This document shows positions 12,101 through 22,860 of a stretch of 64,000 nucleotides of DNA, in pieces (position 1 is the stretch's first letter; each line of letters opens with the position of its first letter). The position numbers were made by a program, and so were the translations under genes. The stretch comes from Hyaloscypha bicolor E (taxonomy: Eukaryota > Ascomycota > Leotiomycetes > Helotiales > Hyaloscyphaceae): contig NW_020194552.1 in assembly GCF_002865645.1 (NCBI RefSeq), positions 1,178,001 to 1,242,000 of the forward strand, written 5' to 3'. The notes beneath the pieces were generated by a model, which worked only from the letters and a program-made list of their open reading frames with translations, had not been told where the DNA came from and made no database searches.

Positions 12101-12720
12101 AGTACCGTGGGGCTGGCTCGTCCGCAGAGACGTCCGTAATCGACCGTTATTATTGCCGGGAGATAGGGAGGGCATTCGGATCGAGTTCTTGCAAGGCAGG
12201 GCACTACTAGGTATAATTAGTAGTATTTCGGGCCTATTAACTAGTTAATTAAGCCAGAAAAGGGAAAGAATACAAACTCGATAGTAAGAGCAAGTTTTAT
12301 ATGGCTTAGCCCGCTCTATAATAAAGTCAGAAGCAGGCCGGTTTTACCTATAGGAAGTATAAAAGCGGGGAGGATCCATAGTAATAAAGAGAAGAAAGAG
12401 AGAAAAGTAATATAAGGTCAGGATTTCTTTTCTTAGTACCTTCTACGGAACCGCTAGCTTTAGATTTTCCCCCGAGCTTTAAAAAATTATAATAAAAGCC
12501 CCTTATATCTCAGAACTACTAAAATATAGAGAAAGGTACTCGAGTATTCTCTCTATAATCCTAAGCTAAGCTCTAAGGATTTAGACGTAATCGCGTTCCG
12601 ATACGCGATTCCCTAGAAGGGGGCGATTCTGGTATTCCTCACGTGACCAGTTTTTTTTCCAGGAGTTCCGGGAGCCAACCGGTTAAGGGTGGTCCGAACG
12701 TAGCTCAATATAAAGAAGTG
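9186..12720 (-). pseudogene. Remaining Helitron body, coding remnant without open frames
   Basis: The stretch upstream of the helicase on the minus strand should encode the Helitron N-terminal (Rep-like) part, by analogy with other Helitrons. I see dense stop codons and a strong bias to TA-containing words (TATA, CTAG, CGTAA), but no frame long enough to name a motif. The small ORFs near 12.0-12.25 kb overlap on opposite strands and look accidental. Confidence 0.4.
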
Positions 12721-12807
12721 ATGAGTAACGGGGTTTATACTTGAATAGAATATGAGTAACGGCCATTATTCTATTTTACTCTATTTATTTGACACACTGT
12801 TTGACCC

Positions 12808-14300
12808 TGATTAGATGAAACTATACTCGCTATAGGTTTATTCACATAGCTTCCTTTTGCAGAACATTGTCGAAATGTTTACTTTATAAGTAGGAATTAA
12901 AGGAGTTGGGAATGACAACAAGTAGTTTCTGAACAACGATATGGTCCCCGAGGGCGCATCTCCTGTCCTTTGTGATGTACTCAAACTTACTGTTTCCAAC
13001 AATCGTAGTGTCGCGCAGTACAGCTCCTCACGTTTTTGGGATAGAAAATTGGTTTTGCCTTTACTTTCTCTTATATGCATTTCTTCAAGGCAGTGATTGC
13101 CTTGTAGAAGAACTTCCTGTATTAGTGGAACATATTATAAACGAAGATTGCGGCATAAAGTGACGGGATTACAGGGCATTTGTACCGCAAGTCCACTTTC
13201 AGGCCACTCTCTACCACGCTCATCCACTAAAGCCCCCTATATCTCCAGGCTACTCTCCTGTAAGTACGCTGTAAACTACAAACAAGGGGTACTACACCTT
13301 TAGAAGTCCCCTGTACTTACAGGGGCAGAGTCGCTAAAGGACCTATATCAACTCGCCTCGACCTCCTACCCAGATTGTTGAGAAAGTCCCTTCACGGTGT
13401 CCTCCGACAAAGCACAGGAAGCCGAGGCTGGGCTGATCTGCGTTCCATGGTAAGCTATGATCTCATTACTAGATCAACTCTGTTTCATCACTCTCTTCTT
13501 TGATGTTAGTTGTCTGCTGAGGTGTGGATTGGGATTGAGAAGATGACGGCAGGAAAGGCCCTGGCAGTAAAAAGGACAAAAACCCCAAGCAAAACCGCAC
13601 ATTACAATGACAAGTGATATTGTAACGGGGTTTGTGAAGCCAAGCCTATTTTTAGAATTGAGGGCCAACTACTTGGATGCAGGGGGGCCTTTTCACGCCC
13701 CCTATTACGCAATCGAGGCCTTCTTTCGGCGAAGATTTGGGGAGGATTGAGGGGTTCAACTCTAGCTCCCATGTAGGCTCTAATAAAGGGGAGGATAGTA
13801 GCTAGGCTTGTTGTAGGTATAGGCGCTTGCCCCCGCTGTGCGAAGTCAACACTCTTCCCGAAAGCTCCACACCTCGGAACCGGCTCCCGGCCCTAAGATT
13901 TTCCAATTTAATCTATCTTCTATAATTTTTCCGCCTTCTTCCCTTCCATCAACACAAACACTGGGGTTCTTAGCATGCAGCGTTTGTTGGAGCGAATTAT
14001 GTCTGCACGTCTTGGCCAAGCTTTGAGGCTATTTTTTGAGTTCTTGAGTTTAAACAACCTTATTGCTTGGCTCGAAACCTCCCAGGTAATGGATGAACTG
14101 TCGAGATCAGTTTCGCTTAGCGTGGTCCGCTGCGATTTGGGGCTTGAGTGCCTGACTGGAACCAGATCAAGCTGCTCTAGCCAGGCCGTGGCGCAGCCCC
14201 TGGATTGGCGGATCGCGATCCATGGAGAAATTGCACAGTGCAGACTCAATTGGAGGATTTCGGGTTCCCGTCCTTCATAAGGGCAACGACAGGTATCCTC
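12808..14300. other. Intergenic region with no supported gene
   Basis: Only short, mutually overlapping ORFs occur (13097-13303, 13920-14249 minus, 13975-14280 plus). Coding-like frames compete on both strands around 13.9-14.25 kb, with no motif or splice pattern. The right end merges into the promoter of the polygalacturonase gene. Confidence 0.45.
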
Positions 14301-14454
14301 TGTCCACCAATGCTAGACTGTCGGGGCACAGACATCTAAGGTAGAACCATCTCTTCGAACACGAAATGGAAGACGATTGTCCACCAATGCTAGACAGTCG
14401 GTGTACAGATATATACGGTAGAATTATCTCATTGGACATATAATGGAAGAAGAT
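14301..14454 (+). repeat. Two tandem 77-bp repeats upstream of the polygalacturonase
   Basis: Two direct copies, 14301-14377 and about 14378-14454, both start TGTCCACCAATGCTAGAC and end in a GGAAGA(C/A)GAT-type sequence. They differ at roughly 20 positions, so the duplication is not recent. They end about 80 bp before the ATG at 14535, where promoter or 5' leader sequence is expected. They may duplicate regulatory sites, but no known binding motif was identified. Confidence 0.75.
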
Positions 14455-14534
14455 CCTCAATCAATTTGGGTTTTCCACCCCGAAAAGACACAGGACTTGC
14501 GAGTACTCAGCACTGCTAGTACTCTTCCGCCGTC

Positions 14535-16035
14535 ATGCTTCTCACTTGTGCTCTGCTCGCTGCCTTCGGGGGGTTGGTGTTCGCTTCTCCAGTAGCCCAG
14601 CGCGTCCCCGCCATGACTCCACCGCCTGACCCTGCCGCAATTGCGAAGAGGGCCACGACTTGCACTTTCTCGGGCTCCAACGGCGCGTCGTCGGCCAGTA
14701 AGTCGCAGGCATCATGCTCGACCATTATCCTCTCTAACGTGGCTGTACCGTCCGGCACGACCTTGGACCTGTCCAGCCTGAACGATAATACTGCCGTGAG
14801 TTGCATGTAACCTTGTTCTTATCTCATCTCATTATCAAGTGATCTCCGGATCCGAACAGAACAAGACACTGAAGAGACCCTCATAGATCATCTTCGAAGG
14901 ACAGACGACCTGGGGTTACGAGGAATGGGCTGGGCCACTGCTGCAGATCAAAGGCACCGGTATCCAGATCTCGGGCGCCTCAGGGGCGTACCTCAACCCC
15001 GACGGCGCGCGCTGGTGGGACGGCAGCGGTGGCAGTGGTGGCAAGACCAAGCCCAAGTTCTTCTATGCCCACGACCTAACTGACTCCACCATCACCAACC
15101 TGCACATCCAAAACACACCTCTCCAGGCCGTGAGCATTGATGGCTGCAACGGCTTAACTATCACTAGCATGACTATTGATAATTCGGCTGGCGATACTGC
15201 TGGTGGCAAGAATACGGACGGCTTCGACATTGGCTCGAGTTCTCAGGTTGCTATTTCTGGGGCTAATGTGTATAATCAAGACGATTGTGTTGCGGTCAAT
15301 TCTGGAACGGTGAGCAGTCACCTGTTGACTCACCTTAACGGATTCTTTACTAAAGGATCACTGACGAGTTCCTTAGGACATTACATTTACCAACGGTGTC
15401 TGCTCTGGCGGACATGGCCTATCTATCGGCTCCGTCGGTGGCCGTTCCGACAACACAGTTGACACCGTCACATTCAGCAATTCCGAGGTTAAGAACTCGG
15501 TGAACGGTACGCCCTTGGATCACCCCCTGCTGTTGTCCTTAAAGAGAAGGGGAAATGACATATAAATCTCCAATTTGAAAAGAAGGTCCATAATCATCCG
15601 ACTTACGTGCCGCGCAGGAATCCGGATCAAGGCTATTGAGGGCGACACAGGCACTATCAAGAGCGTGACTTACAAATCAATCACGCTGGCCTCCATCTCA
15701 AAGTATGCTAACCCCCCTTCCCCAAACACCCGACGCAGGCGCGAATTTGTGACTTGGTGCTGATACAAACTTGCAACTATAGGTACGGCGTCCTGATCGA
15801 GCAGAACTACAGCGGCGGCGACCTCGACGGCGGCACCCCGTCAAGCGGCATCCCCATCACCGGCCTGGTGGTCCAAGACATCGCGGGGTCAGGCGCCGTC
15901 GCAAGCACCGGGTATAACGTTGTGGTCGCTTGCGGCAGCGGCGCCTGTTCTAGCTGGACGTGGTCGAATGTCGTCGTCACTGGCGGTAAGACATATGGTA
16001 ATTGCAGCAATGTGCCTAGCGTTGCGTCTTGTTAG
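14535..16035 (+). CDS. Secreted endopolygalacturonase, GH28
   Basis: Five exons: 14535-14795, 14887-15309, 15377-15506, 15618-15702 and 15783-16035. The introns are 91, 67, 111 and 80 bp with compatible phases, giving 383 residues, the usual fungal length. It hydrolyses alpha-1,4-galacturonan in plant pectin outside the cell (EC 3.2.1.15, from the family). The N-terminus [18 protein letters not shown] is a signal peptide, followed by a short pro-region reaching the AKRATTCTF cleavage-like site. Catalytic motifs are all present: NTDGFD (Asp about 198), QDDC (Asp 219-220), GGHG (His about 241) and RIK (about 274-276). Cysteines in the CSGG and C-terminal CSN/VASC segments fit the family disulphides. 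The gene looks intact. Two 77-bp tandem repeats lie just upstream. Pectinases of this type are commonly induced by pectin and repressed by glucose; no sites were identified here. Confidence 0.93.
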
Positions 16036-17570
16036 TCAAGACAGCAGGGGGAAGCCTTCGAACTCTTGTTAAAAGTTGGCGATTTGAGCGGCTAGGAAGG
16101 GTCGACATTCCGGTAGTATAACAGTTTGAACTTTGAATTCACACCTAAGGGCATCCACATCTGAGGTTGAATTTCTATAAGAAGAATGACAACAAAAGAT
16201 CTATTGACAATTAATGGGTTCTTGACAGTCTCTATCCTGCACTGCCTCCGATAGAGGGGAAACCGAGGTCGTAAGGCTGGCAATTTATAATAATGCAAAT
16301 ATATTAAAAATATCAGGATAGTCAGTTAAATGAGTCGACAAAGGGCGGAATGTCGGATAGTTCGGTGCTGGTGGCGTATGATTAGTGTGTTAAAGCTTCG
16401 GGCAAACCCAGTTCTCTGCTTTTTAATCCTTGAAGAACCCGTCTTGGGTTCCGTGGGGCTTCGAAGATAGTTTGGTTTATCTATATGGGAGGTCTTGTGA
16501 GCGAGTCACATCCATATTTAATTGGTTAATGGAAGCAGCACTTGTTGGAAATGCTATGAATTAAACGAAGTACTCAATTTTGTATATGGAATACCTCTCA
16601 TACTCAACGTGACTTTTCACATACTACAGTTAAGAGCATTCATCCAGGGTGTATTCGTTGACTAAGGGACAATACAAGGTTCACTTTGAAGGGAGATATA
16701 AATTCCACTTCAACGCGTCGGAAATACCCGCCCATGACAAAATAATCAACGTAGAGTCCTCGTCAGATCGTGCAGTCATCCCATTCGGCGAACTTTCACA
16801 TTATTCAATTAAAGTATCTATTTGGAACTCCGTAAGGGATTTCTTCGAACCACGTTCTTCTCGAAATCCCTCTTCTGCATTGAATTGATTCTGCGAGTGA
16901 CGACAATGAAATGTTTGGTAGCAAGACCCTTCTATATGATAGTCAGTCCAACGGCATTGCAACGACATAGCTGTAAGAATACTATATGAATAAAAGGGAA
17001 AGCAGTCACCGCCTCATCACTGATCGAAGTCCGCAAAGGCAAATTGGTCATGCCAATGGCCATGCGAGAAGACACCATGTAAGAAAGAGGAGAATAGTTT
17101 TCTTTCTGGCCATGTGACTGAGGCTTGGAAATGAGGAGGGGGGTACATGGGCCTAGAAAATTTTCAAAAATTGAGAGTGCTATTGAATTGTCAAAGATCC
17201 CGTGATTCCCGATGTACTAGACCACGTTGTGTATAACTTAATCGATGCAGTGGGTAAGGTTCGTGATACTTGACATAAGGATCGGTTCCCCGGAGAGCAG
17301 CTCAGTTTCCAGATAGCAATTCTAAACCAGGGTTCTGATCGGTGAATACTCGGGAAGAGAATGGAGCCATGATTTCTTGAGGAAGCAAGTCTGGGGTGGA
17401 AGCGGCGGCTTTGTAGTTCGAGATACAAGGTGCCGCGTTTTTGCTTTGGGATAGAAACCGCTGAAGTGAAACATAACAGGTGTTATGCCGTGAGCAGGGA
17501 ATTGCCCCTAATATCTCATGCATAAATGTCTCAATAGAAATTCTTGTTCCACATCTATCGAGACGAGCGA
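16036..17570. other. Intergenic region with no supported gene
   Basis: The ORFs here (16092-16298 minus, 16649-16888 plus, 17180-17523 minus) are short, overlap other frames and lack motifs. I saw no repeats. The first 100 bases should hold the 3' end of the polygalacturonase transcript. Confidence 0.45.
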
Positions 17571-17578
17571 CTCATCTT

Positions 17579-18143
17579 CAGTGTGTCAAAGAACTACTCA
17601 TGCTACTCATACTACTCATTAATATTCATGAGTAGCGTGAGTAGAATGTGAGTAGTGTAATGTCCTAAAAATTTGAGTAGAGTAGTATGAGTGGTAATAA
17701 GTAGCCGTCACGTGATAATAATAAATTAAGATTTATTTAATAATAATTAGATAATAAAGATATTTATTAAGTAGCCCCAGTAAAGGTAAGCTATGGCTTA
17801 TATAAGACTAGCTAAATATTAATTTTCTATAATAATAAACTAGTTATACTTTTTAGAATCTTGATTTCCCCCTGACCTTTGGCTCGCTTACTAAGCAATG
17901 CCATTGCCTAATTGGATAGAAACTTGGTACTAGAGCGGCGCTAGATGGGAGGCTACCTAATTAGGCTAGCCTGTCACGTGTAACCGTCACGTGGGTACCT
18001 ACTCACACTACTCACACTACTCATGAGTAGCTTGAGTAGAGTATGAGTAGAGTATGAGTAGAGTATGAGTAGCGCTATAATTGGTTGAGTAGAGTATGAG
18101 TAGGACCCACTACTCTACTCTACTCTACTCATTTGACACACTG
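17579..18143 (+). mobile_element. hAT-type MITE, 565 bp, intact ends
   Basis: The terminal inverted repeats are CAGTGTGTCAAA and TTTGACACACTG, with a perfect 8-bp target duplication CTCATCTT at 17571-17578 and 18144-18151. The subterminal regions are packed with short ACTCAT/GAGTA repeats on both sides, and two CACGTG palindromes flank an AT-rich middle. There is no ORF. Subterminal repeat arrays are typical hAT transposase binding regions. It is a near reverse complement of the copy at 37327-37874. Confidence 0.9.
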
Positions 18144-18151
18144 CTCATCTT

Positions 18152-19214
18152 CACGACCAAGTATTTTTTGGACTCTGTTCCTTCATCTCTCCATCAGCGG
18201 TAGGCCCTCTCCTCTCGTAAGAAAAAGATAAAAAAATTAAACGTCTTGTTGTGATGTGTACTGTGCTGAGGAAAGAGTGTGAAGGGGAGGTGTTCCCTGG
18301 TTGGATTGTTGCCATCACGTCAGTCATTGTTGTCATTTAAACCCCAATTTCTGGACACAAATATCTCAACATAGTCTCTTCTCTCCACTTCTGACCCTCA
18401 ATTAACTGGTATACCCTAATGACCGTATACATTTATACTTTAAACCGCCACGAATAGATGCAGAGCTCGGGAATCAAGAGAATTAGGAAGTGTCTCTGCT
18501 CATAGGCCACTTTGTAGGGAACATTGATGATAACCCAGTCGAGATGCTCGAGGTCTTTCGTGCCAATCAATACATTTAGGGATTTCTCCTTGTTACAGTA
18601 GATGGGCAAGCCTCCGAAGAAGACCGTTGTTGATCACTGGTACAAGATTTTGAGGTCAAACGCCACCAAAGTAAGGCTACCGCACCAAAGGGTGAACTTC
18701 TCTTCCTTGAAGGTCCCTATATTCAACATTGATGACATGGCTGCACGGGACAGCGCCCACAAGTGTGCGTTAGTGTTGCGGCGTTGCCTATGAATAGACC
18801 ACGTGCCTTGAAGTCAACGGGTTGTCATTCATGTGACCTCAAGCATTAATTGTGTTCGCCTATATATGTGCTAGTAATAAGAAGAGACTATTTTCTTCTC
18901 ATATAGCCTTTTGTGGAGCTATGTTGTCCATGCGGTTATTACCCGTTCGTACACAAAACAACAGGTGCACATTCCCATGGTATTTTATGTCACGTGCAGG
19001 CTTGGAGCTTCTCTCATTTATGATAAGCTTTTAGCAGATCAAACTTCCTAAAGATTTAACCGATGCCTTAGACTTGGAAGGCAAGACCTTTTGCCCTCTC
19101 AAATCACACCAATTATCCTTCAAAGCCAGGTGATAATGGACATGGAACGGTCTAATGCTGAAGAACAACGCAATGCTGTAGCTGTCACATTCTCATTTTA
19201 TCATCCTACTTTAT
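18152..19214. other. Intergenic region, possible small unknown ORF
   Basis: An ORF at 18602-18793 (63 residues, beginning MGKPPKKTVVDHWYKIL) has fairly normal composition but no motif. The frame continues upstream only across stops. It could be a remnant of an older gene. The right end carries the 3' side of the decarboxylase gene. Nothing else was seen. Confidence 0.35.
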
Positions 19215-21008
19215 CTAAGATTCCGTGAAATTGATCTTCTTCCCTATATGCACAACGGCTTTTACTAAAGCCTCCACAGTAGCACCAGTCGTGACAAGAT
19301 GAACAACTGCCCTGAAGAAAAGCCCCCTCTCTCCAGGCGCAAAGTCAACCATGAAGCCTTGCTTTACTAATTCCCTTGCAATTTGTTTTGTTCTTCTGGT
19401 GTTCACGGACTCATCCTCGCCGGCGTGACCGCCAGGAGCGAAATAGAAGCATACTTGCAAGCAAGGGGGCGGGTTCTCACTAAGAAGCTCAAGGTCACCA
19501 TTGGTAGCGACGAGGGAAGCGAAGTGTGCCGCTGTGTCGAACGCCCTATCGATTTGGGCTCCGTAACCAGAGCTCCCGTAATAGATCCATCCAAGAGCTA
19601 GTTTGAGAGCGTCGCCTCTACGACCACACTGGAGGGTAAGGTCCGCTAAATCCCAGCAATCAATGCCAAAGTCAGTTTCTCCGTTACAACCGTTCGCAAT
19701 ACCAGTTTCGAAAGTACCGCCATCCTCTCCATTGTTCTCGTGAAATAGATACCCTGCCGGTAGAGTATTGGCGCGCCAAAACCTTCTGAGATCCGCGCCG
19801 AGCAAGAAGGAACATGTCAAAGGTACTCCCATCATTTTGTGTGGATTGATCGTCACACTGTCCGCAAACTCGGATCCACGCAACTTATGCTTCTGCTTGG
19901 CGGAGAATACCACAGGTCCGCCCCAAGAAGCATCGATATGGAACCAGAGCTTTTCTCTCCGGCATATCTTTGCAATCTCTAGGAAAGGATCAAACGCTCC
20001 CATAACTGTAGTGCCAGCCGAGGCACTCACAAAGAAAGGGGTAAAGCCTTCCTCTCGCGCTTTCCGTATCAGCCTCTCGAGCTCGGAGGCGATCATGCGG
20101 CAGTGAGAGTCTACAGGGACAAGCCAGGCATTTGAACTTCCCAGCCCGCATACCTGCGCGGCTTTTTCCAGCGAATAGTGACCATGTGCACTTGCAAATA
20201 AGACAAACTTCTTCCCACCATATCCTTCACTTTTTGTTTTCGGAAAGAGTTCGTTGCGCGCGATAACTAGCGCAGTAGTGTTGGAGGCTGAACCACCTGG
20301 CATAGTTAAGCCTCCAGCATACGGGCCCACAAGGTTGAAGAGCAACGCCAAAGCGCGGCCAGTCTTCTTTTCGATCGTGGTCAACACTGGAGAGACTTCA
20401 TAGACATGTAACTGAGACAGAGCTCGATCAGCTTCAATCTGAACTCGGAGGTTGGGATAGGAATGAAATTACATTCGCGTTCAGGACGCTCAGAACTAGT
20501 TCGGACACCAATCCGACGGCATTTGTGGAGGCTGACAATTTATGCATAAATCCCCGATCCCACGTATTCACGCTGTAGTGAAGTATACGTTCCACAATGC
20601 TAAGGAGGCCATCTTTGCCTTTTCCTTCTTGGGGTAATTGGAACCCCAGCAGATTCGTCAGTTCTTGTGGCTTGTATCTTTCGACAAGAGGAGACACCCC
20701 GCCATCACCTCCGAGTGAGAGGCTGTCTTCGTGATCCGCACGAGCGATGAATGGGATGATAAGAGATTTTACAGAAGTCAGGAGCTAGCCTGGAAGTCAG
20801 TGATGAATAGCTTGGTAGCAGACAAGAGTTTTGGACAGAAAACTTGGCATGATAAAACTTGGCATGAAAAGCTGCTGAATGGTTGGAAAAAATACTCGAT
20901 ACTTACATCATCGACCTCTGTTGCCCGATCGAGATTCTGTTTTGCATGGCCATTGCAACCATTTGTCATTTCGTTTCTGCCATTGCTGAGAATTTGAGCG
21001 TCGGCCAT
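19215..21008 (-). CDS. PLP-dependent group II decarboxylase (glutamate/cysteine sulfinate decarboxylase-like)
   Basis: Three exons on the minus strand: 21008-20907, 20784-20473 and 20411-19215, with introns of 122 and 61 bp, all phase 0, giving 536 residues. The first donor is the consensus GTAAGT. The family forms homodimers that decarboxylate amino acids, using PLP bound to a lysine. Visible motifs are GGDGGVSPLVERYKPQEL, the HVYEVSPVLTTIEK entry helix, TMPGGSASNTTAL (phosphate cup), ASAHGHYS (stacking His near 214), HIDASWGG (Asp near 298) and NPHK with the PLP lysine near 330. It ends in a normal C-terminal small domain. The length fits the eukaryotic GAD/CSAD group better than short bacterial GadB. 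The exact substrate cannot be read from the sequence. The N-terminal 34 residues are low-complexity and Asn-rich. Confidence 0.88.
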
Positions 21009-22860
21009 AGTTTCTTGCGCAAGATCTCCAAGTAGAACAATTGTTACCAAATTGAGGACGCACCAGACAGAGCACACTTCTGAGCAGCGCTGCTGCTTCA
21101 ATTAAGGACGACAGCCATGCTATCGTTGACAAACTTTTTCGGCTGCCACTGCCGACGGCCACATGTACCATATGCACAAGGAAAGATTGGGTACAAATAT
21201 GAATGTGTTTGATCGATTTCGGATCTTTGCAGGAAAGAGCAACTCCACCCCCCCACGGAGAAGACTGCTCCCACTCGGAGACCTCTCGCCCAGTTTGTTA
21301 GCAGGAAAAGTAGACGTACCTGAGGCTCCACCAGTTATATTGTATCTGCGTTCCAGCCGCATAAATGGATCGGCAAATTCCAGCCTGGATTTGCCAACAG
21401 GGTGGGCAGCAGGATGGCACGGAAAACAACAGGTGCAGGACGCGTGTGAAAATGGCGTTCAATCTCCACAAAGCAATGGTCGCGACGACGTTGCAACCAT
21501 GTTGTCCCGCGTGGGGAGCCCAGCGATGGCGACATTTCTCCACTCGAAAAGCCCTCCTCCCAGAGAGCACAACGGATCATATCAATACTATAAGGTAACT
21601 TAAAAGAGTGGTTTAAGACGCATTGTAAATTCTCAGCTCATGACTGATGACCAGCCAGGTTAAGCCCTCTCATTCAGTCTCGGGTGACATTGGAGCCGAT
21701 GCAAGACGGCAGCCCCAGATGCGCAGCACGCACGCTGCCTCATGGCTCCGCCTCGGCGGCGGCTCCGAGGCAGTGCATGATCATTTGATGCACGCCACAC
21801 CACAAGCACGTTGGGACGGAGATGCAGAGGGCGTTACGGGCTCGTCTCTGCAATAGAGATGGGGGTGCAAGCATTAGCTCGGGAAGCCGCATGACTGGAA
21901 TATCCCAGGAATTTGCTGCCTCTAAGCTGCGGCCTTGGCCCTAACAAAATGGAGAGCATAATATGATTGTGGGGATAGCGGCCTAGGTTGATGTTCAAGT
22001 AGGCTCTGACATGTGGACGTTTCAGTGCTGTATGTAAGGGAATAAATGCGATCCTTGCTCAAATCGACTGGTTGGGCTGGAAAGAGGAAGCAGATTGTTC
22101 GTGGGGATGGTTCGGTACCCGGTGGTAGGGCGGGGAGGGGGAGCAGCAACCCTCATAGGGTACCGAGCGTATCTATGACCAACCAGCCAGGGGCTTAACG
22201 CTTGGTCTCCAAGCGTCGAACATGGGTGCCTTGTAAAGTTAGTGATTCAACGCTATAATTGTAGGCTTGCAACCGCTAAAGTTTAGGCTGTTGGCCCTGA
22301 AAATCAGGGTCTTATGCGAATTTTTTAAAAAAAAAAGATTTGGGGAGATGCGGGGAAGCAGCAAGACCAAGACCAAGCGCAAAGCCAGAAGCCTGACCCA
22401 TCCCGTTCTTCTGGCTTTCCGTAGCTCCACGAGCTCAGCCTTCTCGAGAACCTGATCTCAACTTGCGCTTCAAACCGCACAGGAGCAATGCTGATGATCA
22501 CAACTACAGATCCCTTATTTGCTAGAGCTTTTCCAGGTATGCCAAGTTCATATAACACAGGCTCTGTTTCTTGCCCTAACCTTCCTTAGCCCGGACCGTG
22601 CAGCCTGCCCTTCGGACAACGAACCCACGCCGTCGAGGGCTCTCGTGCGATCACAACGGCTAGCTACCTTCCGGCCTCTGTTTGATACCCTCGCAATCCG
22701 CGAATAGCAGCCCCACAGACACATGTATTGGCTGCGGCGATTATGACCTTGGCCACAGCGTACTTGCTCTCAGCGTGAGCAAGTCCCAAGAAGGATTGTA
22801 TTTGGCTTTTTGCAGACACCGGCCAGGCTATCGGGCCTGGATTGATAAGGGGCGTTTCAA
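21009..22860. other. Intergenic region between divergent genes
   Basis: This stretch separates the divergently transcribed decarboxylase (left) and kinase (right) genes, so it should contain both promoters. From 21.1 to 21.6 kb, ORFs overlap on both strands in several frames (for example 21163-21603 plus and 21120-21362 minus) with no motif, so I call none. A CACGC/GCAC-rich patch lies near 21.7-21.8 kb. A run of ten A lies at about 22327-22336. Confidence 0.45.

Larger units (their letters stand above)
5855..12721 (-). mobile_element. RIP-degraded Helitron nested in the hAT MITE
   Basis: Aligning the host MITE with its two uninterrupted relatives places the insertion exactly between A5854 and T12722, leaving a seamless host sequence (AAAATA joined to TGAGTAACGG). 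There is no target duplication and the target is A|T, as expected for a Helitron. Read on the minus strand it starts TCACTTC, the canonical 5' TC. It ends in CTCG rather than the usual CTRR, inside a large hairpin. It encodes a decayed Pif1-type helicase on the minus strand (8690-9185). The whole body is full of TAG/TAA codons where Trp and Gln would be expected. The length is 6867 bp. I did not recognise a Rep/HUH nickase motif among the stops. Confidence 0.8.
5401..12799. mobile_element. hAT-type MITE interrupted by a Helitron
   Basis: The element has 12-bp terminal inverted repeats, CAGTGTGTCAAA at 5401 and its complement CAAATAAA-proximal end TTTGACACACTG-like at 12788-12799 (the outermost 10 bases match exactly). 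It is flanked by a perfect 8-bp target duplication, TTTGACCC, at 5393-5400 and 12800-12807; eight bases is the hAT signature. The outer sequence, 5401-5854 plus 12722-12799 (532 bp once joined), has the same layout as the MITEs at 17579-18143 and 37327-37874: ATTCA-type subterminal repeats, a TATAATAATAAACTTG block and a central GATTAGGTAG motif. Its subterminal repeats read ATTCA where the others read ACTCA, which fits C-to-T decay. The inserted core is described separately. It has no transposase of its own. Confidence 0.88.

Noticed and set aside
13920..14280. Sense and antisense ORFs of about 100 codons
   Set aside because: They cover the same bases on opposite strands, with no recognisable residues pattern or intron structure.
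21120..21603. Overlapping ORFs of 77-146 codons on both strands
   Set aside because: Several frames are open at once, with no motif, no splice continuity and no preference for one strand. This looks like chance in GC-balanced promoter DNA.
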